64,000 bases of DNA from positions 7,378,001 to 7,442,000 of the forward strand of contig NZ_CP068595.1 in the NCBI RefSeq assembly GCF_016772475.1. Direction: 5' to 3'. Below are positions 1-8,824 of the stretch, in pieces. Every line of letters begins with the position of its first letter. The first letter of the stretch is position 1. The translations under genes and the position numbers were made by a program. The DNA comes from Paenibacillus sonchi. GTDB lineage: Bacteria > Bacillota > Bacilli > Paenibacillales > Paenibacillaceae. The notes under the pieces were generated by a model. The model made no database searches. It had not been told where the DNA came from and saw only the letters and a list, made by a program, of their open reading frames with translations.

Positions 1-128
1 TTACCAGATGAATCAGGAAGTAGTCTGGAGTGTTGGCCGGTGTCTGGACTAGATTTATCGGAGGCGCTGCATGCGCTTACAGACATCAGCATGACGATCA
101 GAAGAATGATCCCATGTCTTCTCTTCAT
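1..128 (-). CDS. Start of an ABC sugar-binding lipoprotein (partial)
   Basis: The frame opens at an ATG at 128 behind a purine-rich GGGAAGGGAAG stretch and runs without a stop off the left edge, giving about 42 residues. The protein starts MKRRHG, has a hydrophobic core (IILLIVMLMSVS) and a lipobox ending in Ala-Cys, followed by a Ser/Asp-rich linker. This is the usual start of an extracytoplasmic solute-binding lipoprotein anchored to the membrane. It lies 139 bp downstream of a kinase/regulator pair on the same strand, the common setting for sugar ABC binding proteins in Paenibacillus. The family call rests on the signal peptide and the neighbours, because the ligand-binding part is outside the window. 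Confidence 0.6.
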   Translation of the reverse strand, partial: MKRRHGIILLIVMLMSVSACSASDKSSPDTGQHSRLLPDSSG

Positions 129-267
129 CTTCCCTTCCCTTCTCTCAGTAATAGTACCTTGTTACCTGAGTATATATGATGGATGCCACCTTCGTGACAA
201 AATGCGGCTTACAGTTTGGGTAGAGATATGGGGGAAGTTTGTGCCACGGCAGCAGACATTTCTCCCC

Positions 268-1419
268 CTATAAATCGGACATTTGTATCCCGGATTGGGA
301 AGCTTGCCGGTACTCGCTCGGAAGCATGCCCGTTTTTTCATAAAACACCCGGCTGAAGTATTTCTGGTCGTTATACCCCGTATGCTCGGAAATCCACTGT
401 ATGTTTTTTTGTGTATATTGCAGATATTCCTTGGCCTTGTCCATCCGGATCGAACGTAAATACTCATTGAAGGTCATGCCGATCATATCCTTAAAGCACT
501 GGCTGAAATAGCTGCGGCTCATATTCACTCGTTTGGCCAACTCGGAAGCAATGACCGGATCGGCTAACTCCTCATGCATGGCTTGCACCGCTCTTGCGAT
601 GCATTCTTTGACCTCTTCTGAATATTGGGGCTTACCAATGGCAGCAGCAAGAGACTCTCTTGCCTTATACAGCCATTTTTCGACTTCGAACCAGGCACCG
701 AAGGTCTCCGGCAGTTCAATGTACTGCCTAGTCACAGAGGCGTAGATCCGGTTCCATCCCGGCAATAATGAATTCAGGAGCGCGGTCAGCCTGGCAGGCG
801 GCAGAGCTGCATTTTTCAAATCCTCCAGAAACCTATCGAACTCAGATACTCTATGAACCCAGCCCAGCGAAAGGCCTGCCTTCTTCAGTTCGGCGAGCAC
901 ATCTTCATTGAATGGCGAGGACAATAATAATTTATCATGGCTTGGATCATCCAGATTTTCACTGGGAATGGCTTCATAGAAGCTGTAACTTGTTTGTTGT
1001 ACCTCATCACTTACAGCGGGAGCAGCAATCTTCGTCTTCTCTTCCAGTATTCTTCCTCTGATTCTGCCCATTACCTCATCATAACTATCTGTTTCCAGTT
1101 CAACCTTGGCTATATAATCAATAGCCCCCAGTCTCAGGCAATCCTGAATATATTCAAAATCCTGATGAAGCGTCAGCACCACTATAGAGATATGGGGATA
1201 TTGCTTCCGTACGATCCGCATGAACTCCATACCCGACATGACAGGCATGGCCAGATCGGTAAGCAATAAGTCCACCTTATGCTCCGCCAGAAATTCCAGC
1301 GCCTTTTCACCGTTCTTGGCTTCTCCTACTACCTCCATGCTGTATTCTTTCCAAGGAAGCATTGACATCAGCCCTTTGCGCACCAGGTTGTCGTCATCCA
1401 CGATCAGGACCTTAATCAT
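268..1419 (-). CDS. AraC-type response regulator (YesN-like)
   Basis: This 383-residue protein has a CheY-like receiver at about residues 1-120, with acidic Asp8-Asp10 and the phospho-acceptor Asp55 in LLLTDLAMP. A linker of about 160 residues follows, then an AraC-type double helix-turn-helix at about 280-375 (MSRSYFSQCFKDMIG and YNDQKYFSRVFYEKTGMLP). It would be phosphorylated by the YesM-like kinase whose gene overlaps its start by 8 bp (translational coupling), and would then bind DNA to control sugar transport genes. The likely target is the binding-protein operon that starts at 128. It is shorter than many YesN proteins, which exceed 500 residues, because the linker is short. Confidence 0.92.
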   Translation of the reverse strand: MIKVLIVDDDNLVRKGLMSMLPWKEYSMEVVGEAKNGEKALEFLAEHKVDLLLTDLAMPVMSGMEFMRIVRKQYPHISIVVLTLHQDFEYIQDCLRLGAIDYIAKVELETDSYDEVMGRIRGRILEEKTKIAAPAVSDEVQQTSYSFYEAIPSENLDDPSHDKLLLSSPFNEDVLAELKKAGLSLGWVHRVSEFDRFLEDLKNAALPPARLTALLNSLLPGWNRIYASVTRQYIELPETFGAWFEVEKWLYKARESLAAAIGKPQYSEEVKECIARAVQAMHEELADPVIASELAKRVNMSRSYFSQCFKDMIGMTFNEYLRSIRMDKAKEYLQYTQKNIQWISEHTGYNDQKYFSRVFYEKTGMLPSEYRQASQSGIQMSDL

Positions 1420-3163
1420 TCGGCAGTACCTCCATGCTTGGTAATTTCAAGTAGACCGTCGTTCCTTTACCCAACTGGCTGTGGATCTCCAGGCTGGCTA
1501 GACTTCCATACTGGTTCTCGATCATTCGTTTAACATAGCTCATTCCGATGCCCATACCCGCCCTCTGTTGTTCAACCTGCTTCTGATGGAGCAGCTTCCC
1601 GATATCCTCTTCCGAAATGCCCGCCCCGTTATCATAGACAGATATTATAATTTGTCCTCCAGCCTTCTCTACTTCCACCTGAATATATCCCTCATCATGA
1701 AGTCCGTGGTAGAGTGAATTCTCCAGAATCGGCTGTAAGATAAACCGGGGAATCGCGAGTTCCAGCACATCGTCAGCCACATGAATCCGTACATCAAAGG
1801 CGAAATCATACCGGACCTGCTGGAGCGTTAAATACTGCCTAATCGAATCGACTTCCTCACGGATGGTGGAGACTTGTCCTCTTTTGCCCAAATTGTAATA
1901 CAGCAGTTTATTGAGCGAGACCACGAGCTTGTCAATTTCCTTCTGTCCATTCATCACAGCCAGCCAGTGGACCGTATCCAGAGTATTCATCAAAAAATGC
2001 GGGTTGATCTGATACAGCAGCTTCTCTACCTCCAGGTCAGCTCTTCCTTTCTCTTTGACCTCGACTTCCTGGATTAGCTCCGAAATTTGATTCTTCATAT
2101 TCTGCAACTGCTTGAGCAGGAAATCAAACTCCGGAATCTTGATACGCGGAACTTCGGCAAGGACTGTATTCCGCAGGGTGATTGATTTAATCTGATGATT
2201 GAACTGCTGTAGCGGAACGTAGACCATCTTCCATAGAAACCAGGCAATCAGCAGGCTGACGGCAAGAAACAGTAAGAATAAGTAGATCATTTGAATAACC
2301 CAGCGGTTCTTCTCCTTGTTGTATTCGTCTTTGGGAATCAGTGAGACTACGCTCCAACCCTGATTACTGGTGCTCTCAAACCAATAATATCCGCTCTGCA
2401 GTCCGGACCCGTTGTTGGATCCGGTATCGTTAAAGTAGTGATTCATGGCAAAATCCGCAGGTACATCGCTAAACGCAATTCTCTTATCATTATCCAGAAT
2501 CAAGTAATAGGATGCATCCTCCAGTTTATTCTCAAAGATAGATGGGGTCATCTTGAAGCCTGACTCGACATAAACATACATATCATCAGGATCTCCGGGC
2601 AAATCCACCTTACGGAGTGCCGAAATCACATATTCGTCATTGTACCGTTCATTGCTGATATGAGGCCCAAAATATGAGATTCTAAAATACTCGGCCAGCA
2701 GTGGCAAGCCATTTATCTCATAATCCTCCTTAACGGTGGTGCTATTGAACATATAGGTGCCTTTAACTTTTGAATAGTACATCATCAGGCCGATCGTGGG
2801 GTTGGTAAAAGAAACCAGATTTAGTTCCGTATTAATCTCTTCCGTTAGCACTGCTCTTTCAAACTGCTTGTCCGTAGAGAGCAACGAATCCACTTTCTTG
2901 CCGATGCTGCCTTGGAGTGCAAGCTGTTGAGAGACATGATTCAAATTGCTGATCGTTCTCTCCAGGGATAATTCCGCCTGCTTCAGATTGCTGCGCACAC
3001 TGCTCTCCAGATTGCCCGACAGAATTGAAGACATTGTATGATAAGACAGCAGCACGACACACATAAAGGGAACCAAGGTACCGCTTGCAAAAATGAACAT
3101 GATCCTCTTCTTCATCGTCGCCTGCTGAAAATAATTCATAATCAGCCTAAATGCGCCCACCAC
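1412..3163 (-). CDS. Sensor histidine kinase (YesM-like)
   Basis: This 583-residue membrane kinase has a first membrane helix at about residues 18-40 and an extracellular sensor region to about 290. A second helix (about 295-315), a HAMP-like linker and the His_kinase motif YQINPHFLMNTLDTVHW follow; the His is the phospho-acceptor. The C-terminal ATPase domain shows YDNGAGISEED and GIGMSYVKRM. The start is GTG, with an AAGGGGG site a few bases upstream. The next ATG, nine codons in, has only a weak site. It is the partner of the overlapping AraC-type regulator. The signal is unknown, but kinases of this type usually sense sugars or the loaded binding protein. Confidence 0.92.
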   Translation of the reverse strand: MVGAFRLIMNYFQQATMKKRIMFIFASGTLVPFMCVVLLSYHTMSSILSGNLESSVRSNLKQAELSLERTISNLNHVSQQLALQGSIGKKVDSLLSTDKQFERAVLTEEINTELNLVSFTNPTIGLMMYYSKVKGTYMFNSTTVKEDYEINGLPLLAEYFRISYFGPHISNERYNDEYVISALRKVDLPGDPDDMYVYVESGFKMTPSIFENKLEDASYYLILDNDKRIAFSDVPADFAMNHYFNDTGSNNGSGLQSGYYWFESTSNQGWSVVSLIPKDEYNKEKNRWVIQMIYLFLLFLAVSLLIAWFLWKMVYVPLQQFNHQIKSITLRNTVLAEVPRIKIPEFDFLLKQLQNMKNQISELIQEVEVKEKGRADLEVEKLLYQINPHFLMNTLDTVHWLAVMNGQKEIDKLVVSLNKLLYYNLGKRGQVSTIREEVDSIRQYLTLQQVRYDFAFDVRIHVADDVLELAIPRFILQPILENSLYHGLHDEGYIQVEVEKAGGQIIISVYDNGAGISEEDIGKLLHQKQVEQQRAGMGIGMSYVKRMIENQYGSLASLEIHSQLGKGTTVYLKLPSMEVLPND

Positions 3164-3342
3164 CTTGCCCCCTTTTTGCTGAATTGCTTCTCATTGTGAC
3201 ACTAAAAGCTAACATTCGACATTTTTAAAGGCTGCACCTGCAAGCGCTTAAACGAATTGTTGCTGAATTCTTATTCATATTAATTCAAGCACTGTATGCT
3301 AAATGACAACGAGGCTAGGCTGATAATACTTATCAATAGGGC

Positions 3343-3391
3343 AAAAGACTCTCTGTTATCTGCATGCTTTCAGCAAATAAAAGAGAGTTTT
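3343..3391. terminator. Terminator-like hairpin in the kinase/MerR gap
   Basis: Arms around ACTCTCT and AGAGAGT, extended by AAA/TTT with one bulge, enclose a 27-base loop and are followed by TTTTATTTC. Nothing else was found in the 587-bp gap 3164-3750 apart from the MerR operator at its right end. No gene ends next to it, so it may be a relic. Confidence 0.35.
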
Positions 3392-3710
3392 ATTTCAGTT
3401 GAAGAACAGGCACTGCGTGGCAAGAGTACATCTGGAACATGTTGCATAAGAGTATGGACCCTATGAACTTGTAGCCGGCCACTACTGCAATACGATCCTT
3501 CTAATTCTGGAATGGCACTTTTTTAAAAGAGAACGAATTCTCCAAAGCGCAAGCTTTGCAATATTTAAATATTTGCCGCAAGCGACAGCCTTTCAGTGCC
3601 AGGATCAACCTTCACAAATTAGGTCTGCTATACTGCATTGTTTATGGATGTAACATAATTAAATATTTCTTTCAGCATATTTTTGTAATATGATCGTATT
3701 AATACACTTC

Positions 3711-3732
3711 ATCTTAAAGCCAACTTTAAGAT
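3711..3732 (+). promoter_or_regulatory. AdhR-like operator before the MerR gene
   Basis: A perfect inverted repeat has arms ATCTTAAAG and CTTTAAGAT around CCAA. It touches the ribosome-binding region of the MerR gene that starts at 3751, which suggests autoregulation. The CTTAAAG-N4-CTTTAAG form matches what is known for Bacillus subtilis AdhR, an NmlR-type MerR regulator. A second copy with one mismatch lies in the SDR promoter at 4146-4176. Confidence 0.7.
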
Positions 3733-3750
3733 AAGGAGAGGAAGAATCCT

Positions 3751-4137
3751 ATGTTTAGCATAAATGAAATCGTAAAAATAACAGGACTCCCCGCTTCAAC
3801 TCTACGTTATTATGAAGAGGTTGGAATTCTACCCGTTGTAAACCGGAATTCCGGCGGAAGGAGAGAATACTCCGAGGAGATTTTGGAGTGGCTGGAATTA
3901 ATTATTGCCCTGAAGAATACAGGCATGACAATCGAGGAGATCAAAGCGTATACAGACCTTATCTTGCAAGGGGATGAGACACTGGATGCGAGAAAGGATT
4001 TTTTATCGGCGCACAAAATGAAAGTTGAAAAGTCAGTACTGCAAACCCAATTACATTTGGAAAAAATAATACGCAAAATTGCAATTTACGATATATTAAT
4101 GTACAAACAGACATCAGACAAAAAAGCCTTACTCTAA
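3751..4137 (+). CDS. MerR-family regulator (AdhR/NmlR-like)
   Basis: This 128-residue protein has the MerR winged-helix at residues 2-70 (INEIVKITGLPASTLRYYEEVGILP) followed by a long dimerisation helix to about 115. The start ATG follows AAGGAGAGGAAG. The matching operator lies upstream and again in the promoter of the adjacent SDR gene, so it should activate that gene, as AdhR does for carbonyl-stress genes. It contains no cysteine at all; residue 52, near where AdhR carries its sensing Cys, is Ile. A thiol-based sensing mechanism therefore cannot operate here and the inducer is unknown. Confidence 0.9.
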   Translation: MFSINEIVKITGLPASTLRYYEEVGILPVVNRNSGGRREYSEEILEWLELIIALKNTGMTIEEIKAYTDLILQGDETLDARKDFLSAHKMKVEKSVLQTQLHLEKIIRKIAIYDILMYKQTSDKKALL

Positions 4138-4145
4138 CGTGTGAT

Positions 4146-4176
4146 TTGACTTCAAGCATACTTTAAGTAGTAGACT
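4146..4176 (+). promoter_or_regulatory. MerR-type promoter of the SDR gene
   Basis: A -35 TTGACT and a -10 TAGACT are separated by 19 bp, the over-long spacing typical of MerR-activated promoters. The spacer holds the half sites CTTCAAG and CTTTAAG around CATA, matching the operator at 3711-3732 with one mismatch. Confidence 0.7.
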
Positions 4177-4207
4177 ATGATGCATAACTACTTAGAGGAG
4201 TGATTAT

Positions 4208-5053
4208 ATGTCTTTGCAGGAAAAAGTTTGGATTATCACTGGATGCTCTACCGGCTTTGGGCGTCACATCGCGAAGCATGCAATTAATGCAGGTTACAAG
4301 GTTGCAGTCACTGCACGCAATCTTGAAGCGATCCGGGATATTACAGAAGGCCATGAAGAAAATACGCTTACTTTGCCGTTAGATGTAACAAACAAAGATC
4401 AGATTAACAGCGTGGTTTCTAAGACAATTGAAAAATTCGGCCATATTGATGTATTAGTAAACAATGCCGGCATTGGTTATTTTGCTTCCGTTGAAGAAAG
4501 TATCGAAGAAGAAACACGGAAGATGTTCGAAATCAACTTCTGGGGTCTTATGCATATGACCAATGCCGTCCTACCGTATATGCGAAACCGGAAGTCCGGC
4601 CATATTATTAATTTCTCTTCCATCGGCGGCTTAGTCTCTTTCCCTACACTTGGTTACTATCACGCTACGAAATATGCCCTTGAGGGTATTTCTGAGAGTC
4701 TTGCTCAAGAAGTAGCGTCATTCAATATTCATGTAACATTGATTGAACCCGGCTCCTTCCGCACTGATTGGGGCGGTCGTTCTTCAGTAAAAACCGAGAC
4801 ACTAATTTCTGATTATAGTGAATCCTCAGTAGGCCAAATGTTGAACTTTTTACAGCAAGGAGGCGGGCAAGAAGCGGGTGATCCTGCAAAGGCTGCAGAA
4901 GCAGTTATCATGGTCGCTCAAGCCGATAAACCACCGCTTCGTCTACTTCTTGGTGAAGGAGCCTATCTGGGTGCCACAACTAAATTTACAAACTTACTTG
5001 CAAGTATAGAAGAATGGAAAGAGACAACACTCAACGCTGATTTTAAAAACTAA
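4208..5053 (+). CDS. Short-chain dehydrogenase/reductase
   Basis: This 281-residue cytoplasmic oxidoreductase of the classical SDR family has the cofactor motif TGCSTGFG at residues 11-18, NNAG near 88, and the catalytic Ser plus YHATK near 150. The start ATG follows GAGGAG with 7-bp spacing. It would interconvert a carbonyl and an alcohol using NAD(P)H; the substrate cannot be read from the sequence. Its promoter carries the operator of the MerR regulator just upstream, so the pair forms one inducible unit. A hairpin terminator follows at 5073-5109. Confidence 0.92.
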   Translation: MSLQEKVWIITGCSTGFGRHIAKHAINAGYKVAVTARNLEAIRDITEGHEENTLTLPLDVTNKDQINSVVSKTIEKFGHIDVLVNNAGIGYFASVEESIEEETRKMFEINFWGLMHMTNAVLPYMRNRKSGHIINFSSIGGLVSFPTLGYYHATKYALEGISESLAQEVASFNIHVTLIEPGSFRTDWGGRSSVKTETLISDYSESSVGQMLNFLQQGGGQEAGDPAKAAEAVIMVAQADKPPLRLLLGEGAYLGATTKFTNLLASIEEWKETTLNADFKN

Positions 5054-5072
5054 TCATCTGTTGTCTCAATTT

Positions 5073-5109
5073 AAAGTGTTGTCTGACTACTATAGTTGGA
5101 CAACACTTT
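5073..5109 (+). terminator. Terminator of the SDR gene
   Basis: An 11-bp perfect stem (AAAGTGTTGTC with GACAACACTTT) and a 15-base loop are followed by a T run, starting 20 bp after the SDR stop. Confidence 0.85.
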
Positions 5110-5165
5110 TTAATTGCTCATCCGTAATAGGAGCGGAGCAAACAGGTACTCCCCCCTTCTGCAAT

Positions 5166-6124
5166 TCAGCTTATCGAATGAGCTACTTCCTCAATAATTT
5201 CCTTGCATGTATTAATTTGTTTGATCCCTCCTGCTGCTGGCGAGATGCTCAACGTCCCATTCACTAAATCACCTTCCAAAATGCCTATTTTGATCCCATC
5301 TTTATAATATTTTAAGGCTTCTTCTTTCTGCCCGTTCTTTAGTAGCTCATAAGCTTTTTTTCCTGCTTCAGTTGGAATCGTTCTTTCGTTCGCGCCTTCT
5401 AATTCTAGAAAATCTTCACTGTTTACATTTATAATGGCTTGCTTGGCAGTAATGCTCGCAGGATTCTCCAGTGCAGTAATAAATCTTGTTCCCATGTAGA
5501 CACCTTCTGCTCCCATCGCAAATACGGCTTTGGCACCTTTCCCATCAACAATTCCTCCCGCTGCAATAACAGGTACGCTAACAACGGATGTAACTTGAGA
5601 TACTAGAGAGGATGTACTTATATCGTACTGGCTAATGTGCCCTCCTGCTTCTCTTCCCGTAACAATTAAGGCATCGACGCCTAACTGGTCTGCTTCAATC
5701 GAACTCTGAACTGTAGGATTAATAGGTCTATATAATATTGTAAAACCATGTTTCTTCAATTTTTCCACTTCACTTCTGATCATTTTAAAACCAATTGCAA
5801 CGACAGTTTTCACTTGTTCCTCAACTAAGACATCAAATAAAGCATTGGTAAAAGGAGAGCTTTCATCTTCGTTATGAGGAAATATATAATTAACTGCAAA
5901 CGTTTTATTCGTTAGTTGTTTCACTTTTCGGATTTCCGACTTAAGATTTCCAGAGAATTGTTCAAGACTGGAAGCGGGCATATTTTGCCCGGCATTAGGA
6001 CCTAATACCCCAAACCGCCGGCATTAGATACAGCCGCAACAAACTCAGCCGATGTCACCCAGTTCATAGCTGCTGAGATTACCGGATAGTCAATATTTAA
6101 TAGCTTAGTGATACGATTATTCAT
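5166..6124 (-). pseudogene. NAD(P)H-dependent flavin oxidoreductase / nitronate monooxygenase, one-base frameshift
   Basis: Two frames join into one 319-residue TIM-barrel flavoenzyme if one G is restored at the C run 6008-6011 (four present, five needed). The N-terminal part (from ATG 6124) reads NYPV-type sequence with AAMNWVTSAEF and SNAGGLG. The longer part continues with VTGREAGGHI, carrying the family's catalytic His, and the FMN-phosphate region AAGGIVDGKGAKA. The family oxidises nitronates or acts as a FabK-like reductase. It is transcribed divergently from an HxlR regulator. As written, the product would stop at residue 41. The rest is intact, so either a sequencing error or a very recent mutation is likely. 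Confidence 0.8.
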
Positions 6125-6174
6125 AAAATATTCCCCCTATTTGAGTAAGCTGATTATATTTCATATAATAAAGT

Positions 6175-6215
6175 TAACTCCCCAAACTTAAAAGTAGGCA
6201 ATAAAAGTGGAGTTA
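6175..6215. promoter_or_regulatory. Inverted repeat in the oxidoreductase/HxlR divergent promoter
   Basis: TAACTCC at 6175-6181 and GGAGTTA at 6209-6215 form an inverted repeat between the two divergent genes. It is a plausible HxlR binding site, inferred from position only. Confidence 0.3.
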
Positions 6216-6256
6216 GTATCATTTAATGTACTATGTACAAGAGAGGGATAAATGAT

Positions 6257-6616
6257 GTGACTAGAATATGCAAAGACGGCTTTCAAAAAGAATTTATAGA
6301 AGAATATCCTGTAATTTTTGGTATGGCGTATACACAGCATGTGCTTTCTGGGCGCTGGAAATTTCTTATTCTTTGGTTTTTAAAAACAAAGGAACACCGT
6401 TTTGGTGAAATCAAAGCATTGTTAAATGATATTTCACAAGGGTCTCTAACCAAGCAATTACGTGAATTAGAAAAGGATGGTCTGATATACCGTAACGTTT
6501 TTCCAGAGGTACCTCCTAGAGTGGAGTATTCACTAACACCAAAAGGGTGTGAGTTCCTCCCCATTCTAGAGATGATGGAGAGCTTTGGATTGAAGTTTGG
6601 AAAAACGATCGATTGA
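6257..6616 (+). CDS. HxlR-family transcriptional regulator
   Basis: The winged-helix HxlR domain fills the protein (VLSGRWKFLILWFL, FGEIKALLNDISQGSLTKQLRELEKDGLI, PRVEYSLTPKG). I chose the GTG at 6257 because GAGAGGG lies 9 bp upstream; an earlier ATG at 6233 has no ribosome site. This gives 119 residues. A single Cys near the N-terminus (VTRICKDGF) fits redox- or electrophile-sensing members of the family, but sensing is inference. It is divergent from the flavin oxidoreductase gene, its probable target. Confidence 0.88.
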   Translation: MTRICKDGFQKEFIEEYPVIFGMAYTQHVLSGRWKFLILWFLKTKEHRFGEIKALLNDISQGSLTKQLRELEKDGLIYRNVFPEVPPRVEYSLTPKGCEFLPILEMMESFGLKFGKTID

Positions 6617-6666
6617 AGCCTGACAAGCAATAGTGTGAGAATTAGATAGCTAAAAAGAATGCAGCA

Positions 6667-6706
6667 AAAGCAAAAGACATCCATAATTGTGGATGTCTTT
6701 TGCTTT
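6667..6706. terminator. Bidirectional terminator between HxlR and TetR genes
   Basis: A 17-bp perfect stem with a 6-base loop (TAATTG) and A/T-rich outer arms lies between two convergent genes. The right arm overlaps the TetR stop codon by two bases. Confidence 0.85.
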
Positions 6707-7385
6707 AAGTTGAATATAAAGCTTTTGATACCTTTAATGTTAAATAATCAATTTTGGGCACAATTAGATTATCATCCACCAAAAAGAGCTTCTCAGGCCT
6801 AAACAACTGTATCTTTTTTAATTTGTAAAAGTCATAAAGCACCTGTTCAACCGTCAAATGATTCATTAGTAGGTATTTAGTATCTAACATGGTGGTCAGT
6901 AATTGATCTTGCAAAATCAAAACTTGCCCATTTAATTCATTGAAAATTCCATTTTTAATTCCTTCATTGTAAAAGTTGAGCAATTGTTTTTCGCGCTCTT
7001 GTATGACAATAAACAATTGTTCATATATCTCTGGATATTCACTGGATAGATCTCTCTTGTATTCCTCAGTAATAAATGTAGAAAGTGAAACCGATTGCTC
7101 AAATAACTGTTGAAAACGGGCAGCATACAAACTTTCTTCATTTGGGGGATCAAGTATTATCATTTCCTTGAAAAATTCAATAAAAGAATTTGTGACGATT
7201 TGGATAATTTCTTCTTTTGTAGAGAAATATTTATACAAAGTCACTCTACTTATATTCATTATTTTTGCAATTTCATCCATTCGTAAAGAATGAAATCCAC
7301 TTTTATTTATGCACGGTAACAATCTAAAAAGTAATTTGTTCTGGGTTTCACGAAACTTCTCCATATTTTTTTGCTCATCCTTCAA
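6705..7385 (-). CDS. TetR-family transcriptional regulator
   Basis: This 226-residue protein has the TetR helix-turn-helix at about residues 25-65 (MDEIAKIMNISRVTLYKYFSTKEEI) and an all-helical ligand domain after it. The start is TTG, chosen because AAAGGGGGGA lies 5 bp upstream. It is divergent from an aldo/keto reductase gene whose -35 is overlapped by an inverted repeat, so it probably represses that gene. The ligand is unknown. Confidence 0.9.
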   Translation of the reverse strand: MKDEQKNMEKFRETQNKLLFRLLPCINKSGFHSLRMDEIAKIMNISRVTLYKYFSTKEEIIQIVTNSFIEFFKEMIILDPPNEESLYAARFQQLFEQSVSLSTFITEEYKRDLSSEYPEIYEQLFIVIQEREKQLLNFYNEGIKNGIFNELNGQVLILQDQLLTTMLDTKYLLMNHLTVEQVLYDFYKLKKIQLFRPEKLFLVDDNLIVPKIDYLTLKVSKALYST

Positions 7386-7446
7386 AATGGTCCCCCCTTT
7401 TTTACATAGTATAACTGAAGATTCATGTTTTATAAAGAAAACTATC

Positions 7447-7494
7447 TTTACACTTATTATTAAACTTGTAAACTTTGTTCGTTAGTGATATGAT
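7447..7494 (+). promoter_or_regulatory. Aldo/keto reductase promoter with candidate TetR operator
   Basis: A -35 TTGTAA (7466-7471) and a -10 TATGAT (7489-7494) are 17 bp apart. TTTACA at 7447-7452 and TGTAAA at 7467-7472 form a 26-bp inverted repeat over the -35. That is the expected place for the divergent TetR repressor to bind. Confidence 0.5.
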
Positions 7495-7527
7495 AATCCC
7501 GATTCCAATAACAGAGGAGTGACCGAA

Positions 7528-8496
7528 ATGAAAACACGCAAACTAGGCAACAGTGAAATTACAGTATCGTCGATTGGTTTAGGACTTATGGGAATGTCTG
7601 GTTTATATGGTCACAGTAATGACGAACAGTCGATACAAACAATTCAGAGAGCAATAGACCTCGGTGTTAATCTCTTAGATACTGCAGATGTTTATGGAAA
7701 TGGGCATAACGAAGAATTACTCGGACGAGCATTAAAAGGTCGGCGAGAGCAAGCGATTGTTGCTACCAAATTCGCACATGGACCGAACTTCCAAGGAGTT
7801 AACGGTCATCCGGACTATGTTAAAAAAGCGGTAGAAGATAGCCTGCTCCGATTAGATATCGACTATATTGATCTTTATTATCAACATCGTGTTGATCCTA
7901 ACGTACCTATCGAAGAAACAGTTGGAGCGATGGCAGACCTCGTTAAGGAAGGTAAAGTGCGCTATCTTGGCCTATCCGAAGCATCAGCACAAACTATAAG
8001 ACGTGCTCATGCTGTACATCCTATATCTGCGCTACAAACCGAATACTCCCTTTGGAGTAGAGATGTAGAGGCCGAAATTCTACCTGTTGTCAACGAATTG
8101 GGAATCACATTTGTTGCTTATAGTCCTTTAAGTCGTGGATTTATATCCGGAGAACTACGCAAATTTGAGGATCTTGCAGAGGACGATGTCCGTAGATATT
8201 TACCACGATTCCAAAAAGAGAATTTCCAAAAGAACGTGGATATCGTTGATGAGATTACAAAGATCGCCAAAGAAAAAGGCAGTACACCATCGCAACTGGC
8301 ATTGGCATGGTCATTAGCAAAAGGAGCACTTCCAATCCCTGGAACGAGACGAGTTAGTTTTCTAGAGGAAAATGCAGGAGCTTCGGACATTGTGCTAACT
8401 CCAGATGACTTAGCGCGTATTGAAGCTGTTAGCCCTCAGTCTGCTGTTCAAGGTGGTAGATACGATGATATCAGCATGAAAGGTTTAAATATTTGA
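7528..8496 (+). CDS. Aldo/keto reductase
   Basis: This 322-residue NADPH-dependent (alpha/beta)8 oxidoreductase starts [19 protein letters not shown]. The catalytic tetrad is visible as Asp51, Tyr56, Lys81 and His120 ([20 protein letters not shown]), and the C-terminal cofactor region includes PIPGTRR. A GTG at 7519 is excluded as the start because it overlaps the GAGGAG ribosome site that serves ATG 7528. It would reduce aldehydes or ketones in the cytoplasm. Control by the divergent TetR protein is inferred from the operator. Confidence 0.93.
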   Translation: MKTRKLGNSEITVSSIGLGLMGMSGLYGHSNDEQSIQTIQRAIDLGVNLLDTADVYGNGHNEELLGRALKGRREQAIVATKFAHGPNFQGVNGHPDYVKKAVEDSLLRLDIDYIDLYYQHRVDPNVPIEETVGAMADLVKEGKVRYLGLSEASAQTIRRAHAVHPISALQTEYSLWSRDVEAEILPVVNELGITFVAYSPLSRGFISGELRKFEDLAEDDVRRYLPRFQKENFQKNVDIVDEITKIAKEKGSTPSQLALAWSLAKGALPIPGTRRVSFLEENAGASDIVLTPDDLARIEAVSPQSAVQGGRYDDISMKGLNI

Positions 8497-8520
8497 AGGT
8501 AAAGTTAGTTTAATGACACC

Positions 8521-8575
8521 AGCGGCAGTCTAAGACTTTATTATAGAAGTCTTGGTACGCCGCTGTTTCTTTTAA
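8521..8575 (+). terminator. Terminator of the aldo/keto reductase gene
   Basis: Outer arms AGCGGC/GCCGCT and inner arms AAGACTT/AAGTCTT form a stem followed by TTTCTTTTAAT, 25 bp after the stop codon. Confidence 0.8.
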
Positions 8576-8598
8576 TACAACAATCTAAAACTCATTAT

Positions 8599-8744
8599 TC
8601 ATTGAACAATTACCGAGCAGCTAAGGTGGTCCCGAATTGCAATATCTTGATCGTGATTGCCGAATCCGGAACCATAGAGAGTCACTCCTCCTACGTTTAC
8701 AGCCTGCTTGTCATCCACGCACGAAGCGTCAAGAACGAATCCTG
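8599..8744 (-). pseudogene. Possible coding relic of unknown origin
   Basis: One minus-strand frame reads like the C-terminal end of a real protein (AGFVLDASCVDDKQ, then VGGVTLYGSGFGNHDQDIAI) and ends at a stop, but no start or ribosome site precedes it. I do not recognise the family. It could also be chance. Beyond this and the terminator, the gap 8497-8824 shows nothing. Confidence 0.22.
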
Positions 8745-8824
8745 CAGCTTAATATCCTCGAGGGTTACCTCTGACATACATTCTTCATGTGCAAGGCCCA
8801 GAGTGAGTAAAGAAAACTGGCCGC

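Noticed and set aside
129..267. Riboswitch or leader RNA in the gap before the first lipoprotein
   Set aside because: No conserved core or convincing terminator/antiterminator pair is visible in 139 bp.
7519..7527. GTG 7519 as start of the aldo/keto reductase
   Set aside because: It overlaps the GAGGAG ribosome site used by ATG 7528.
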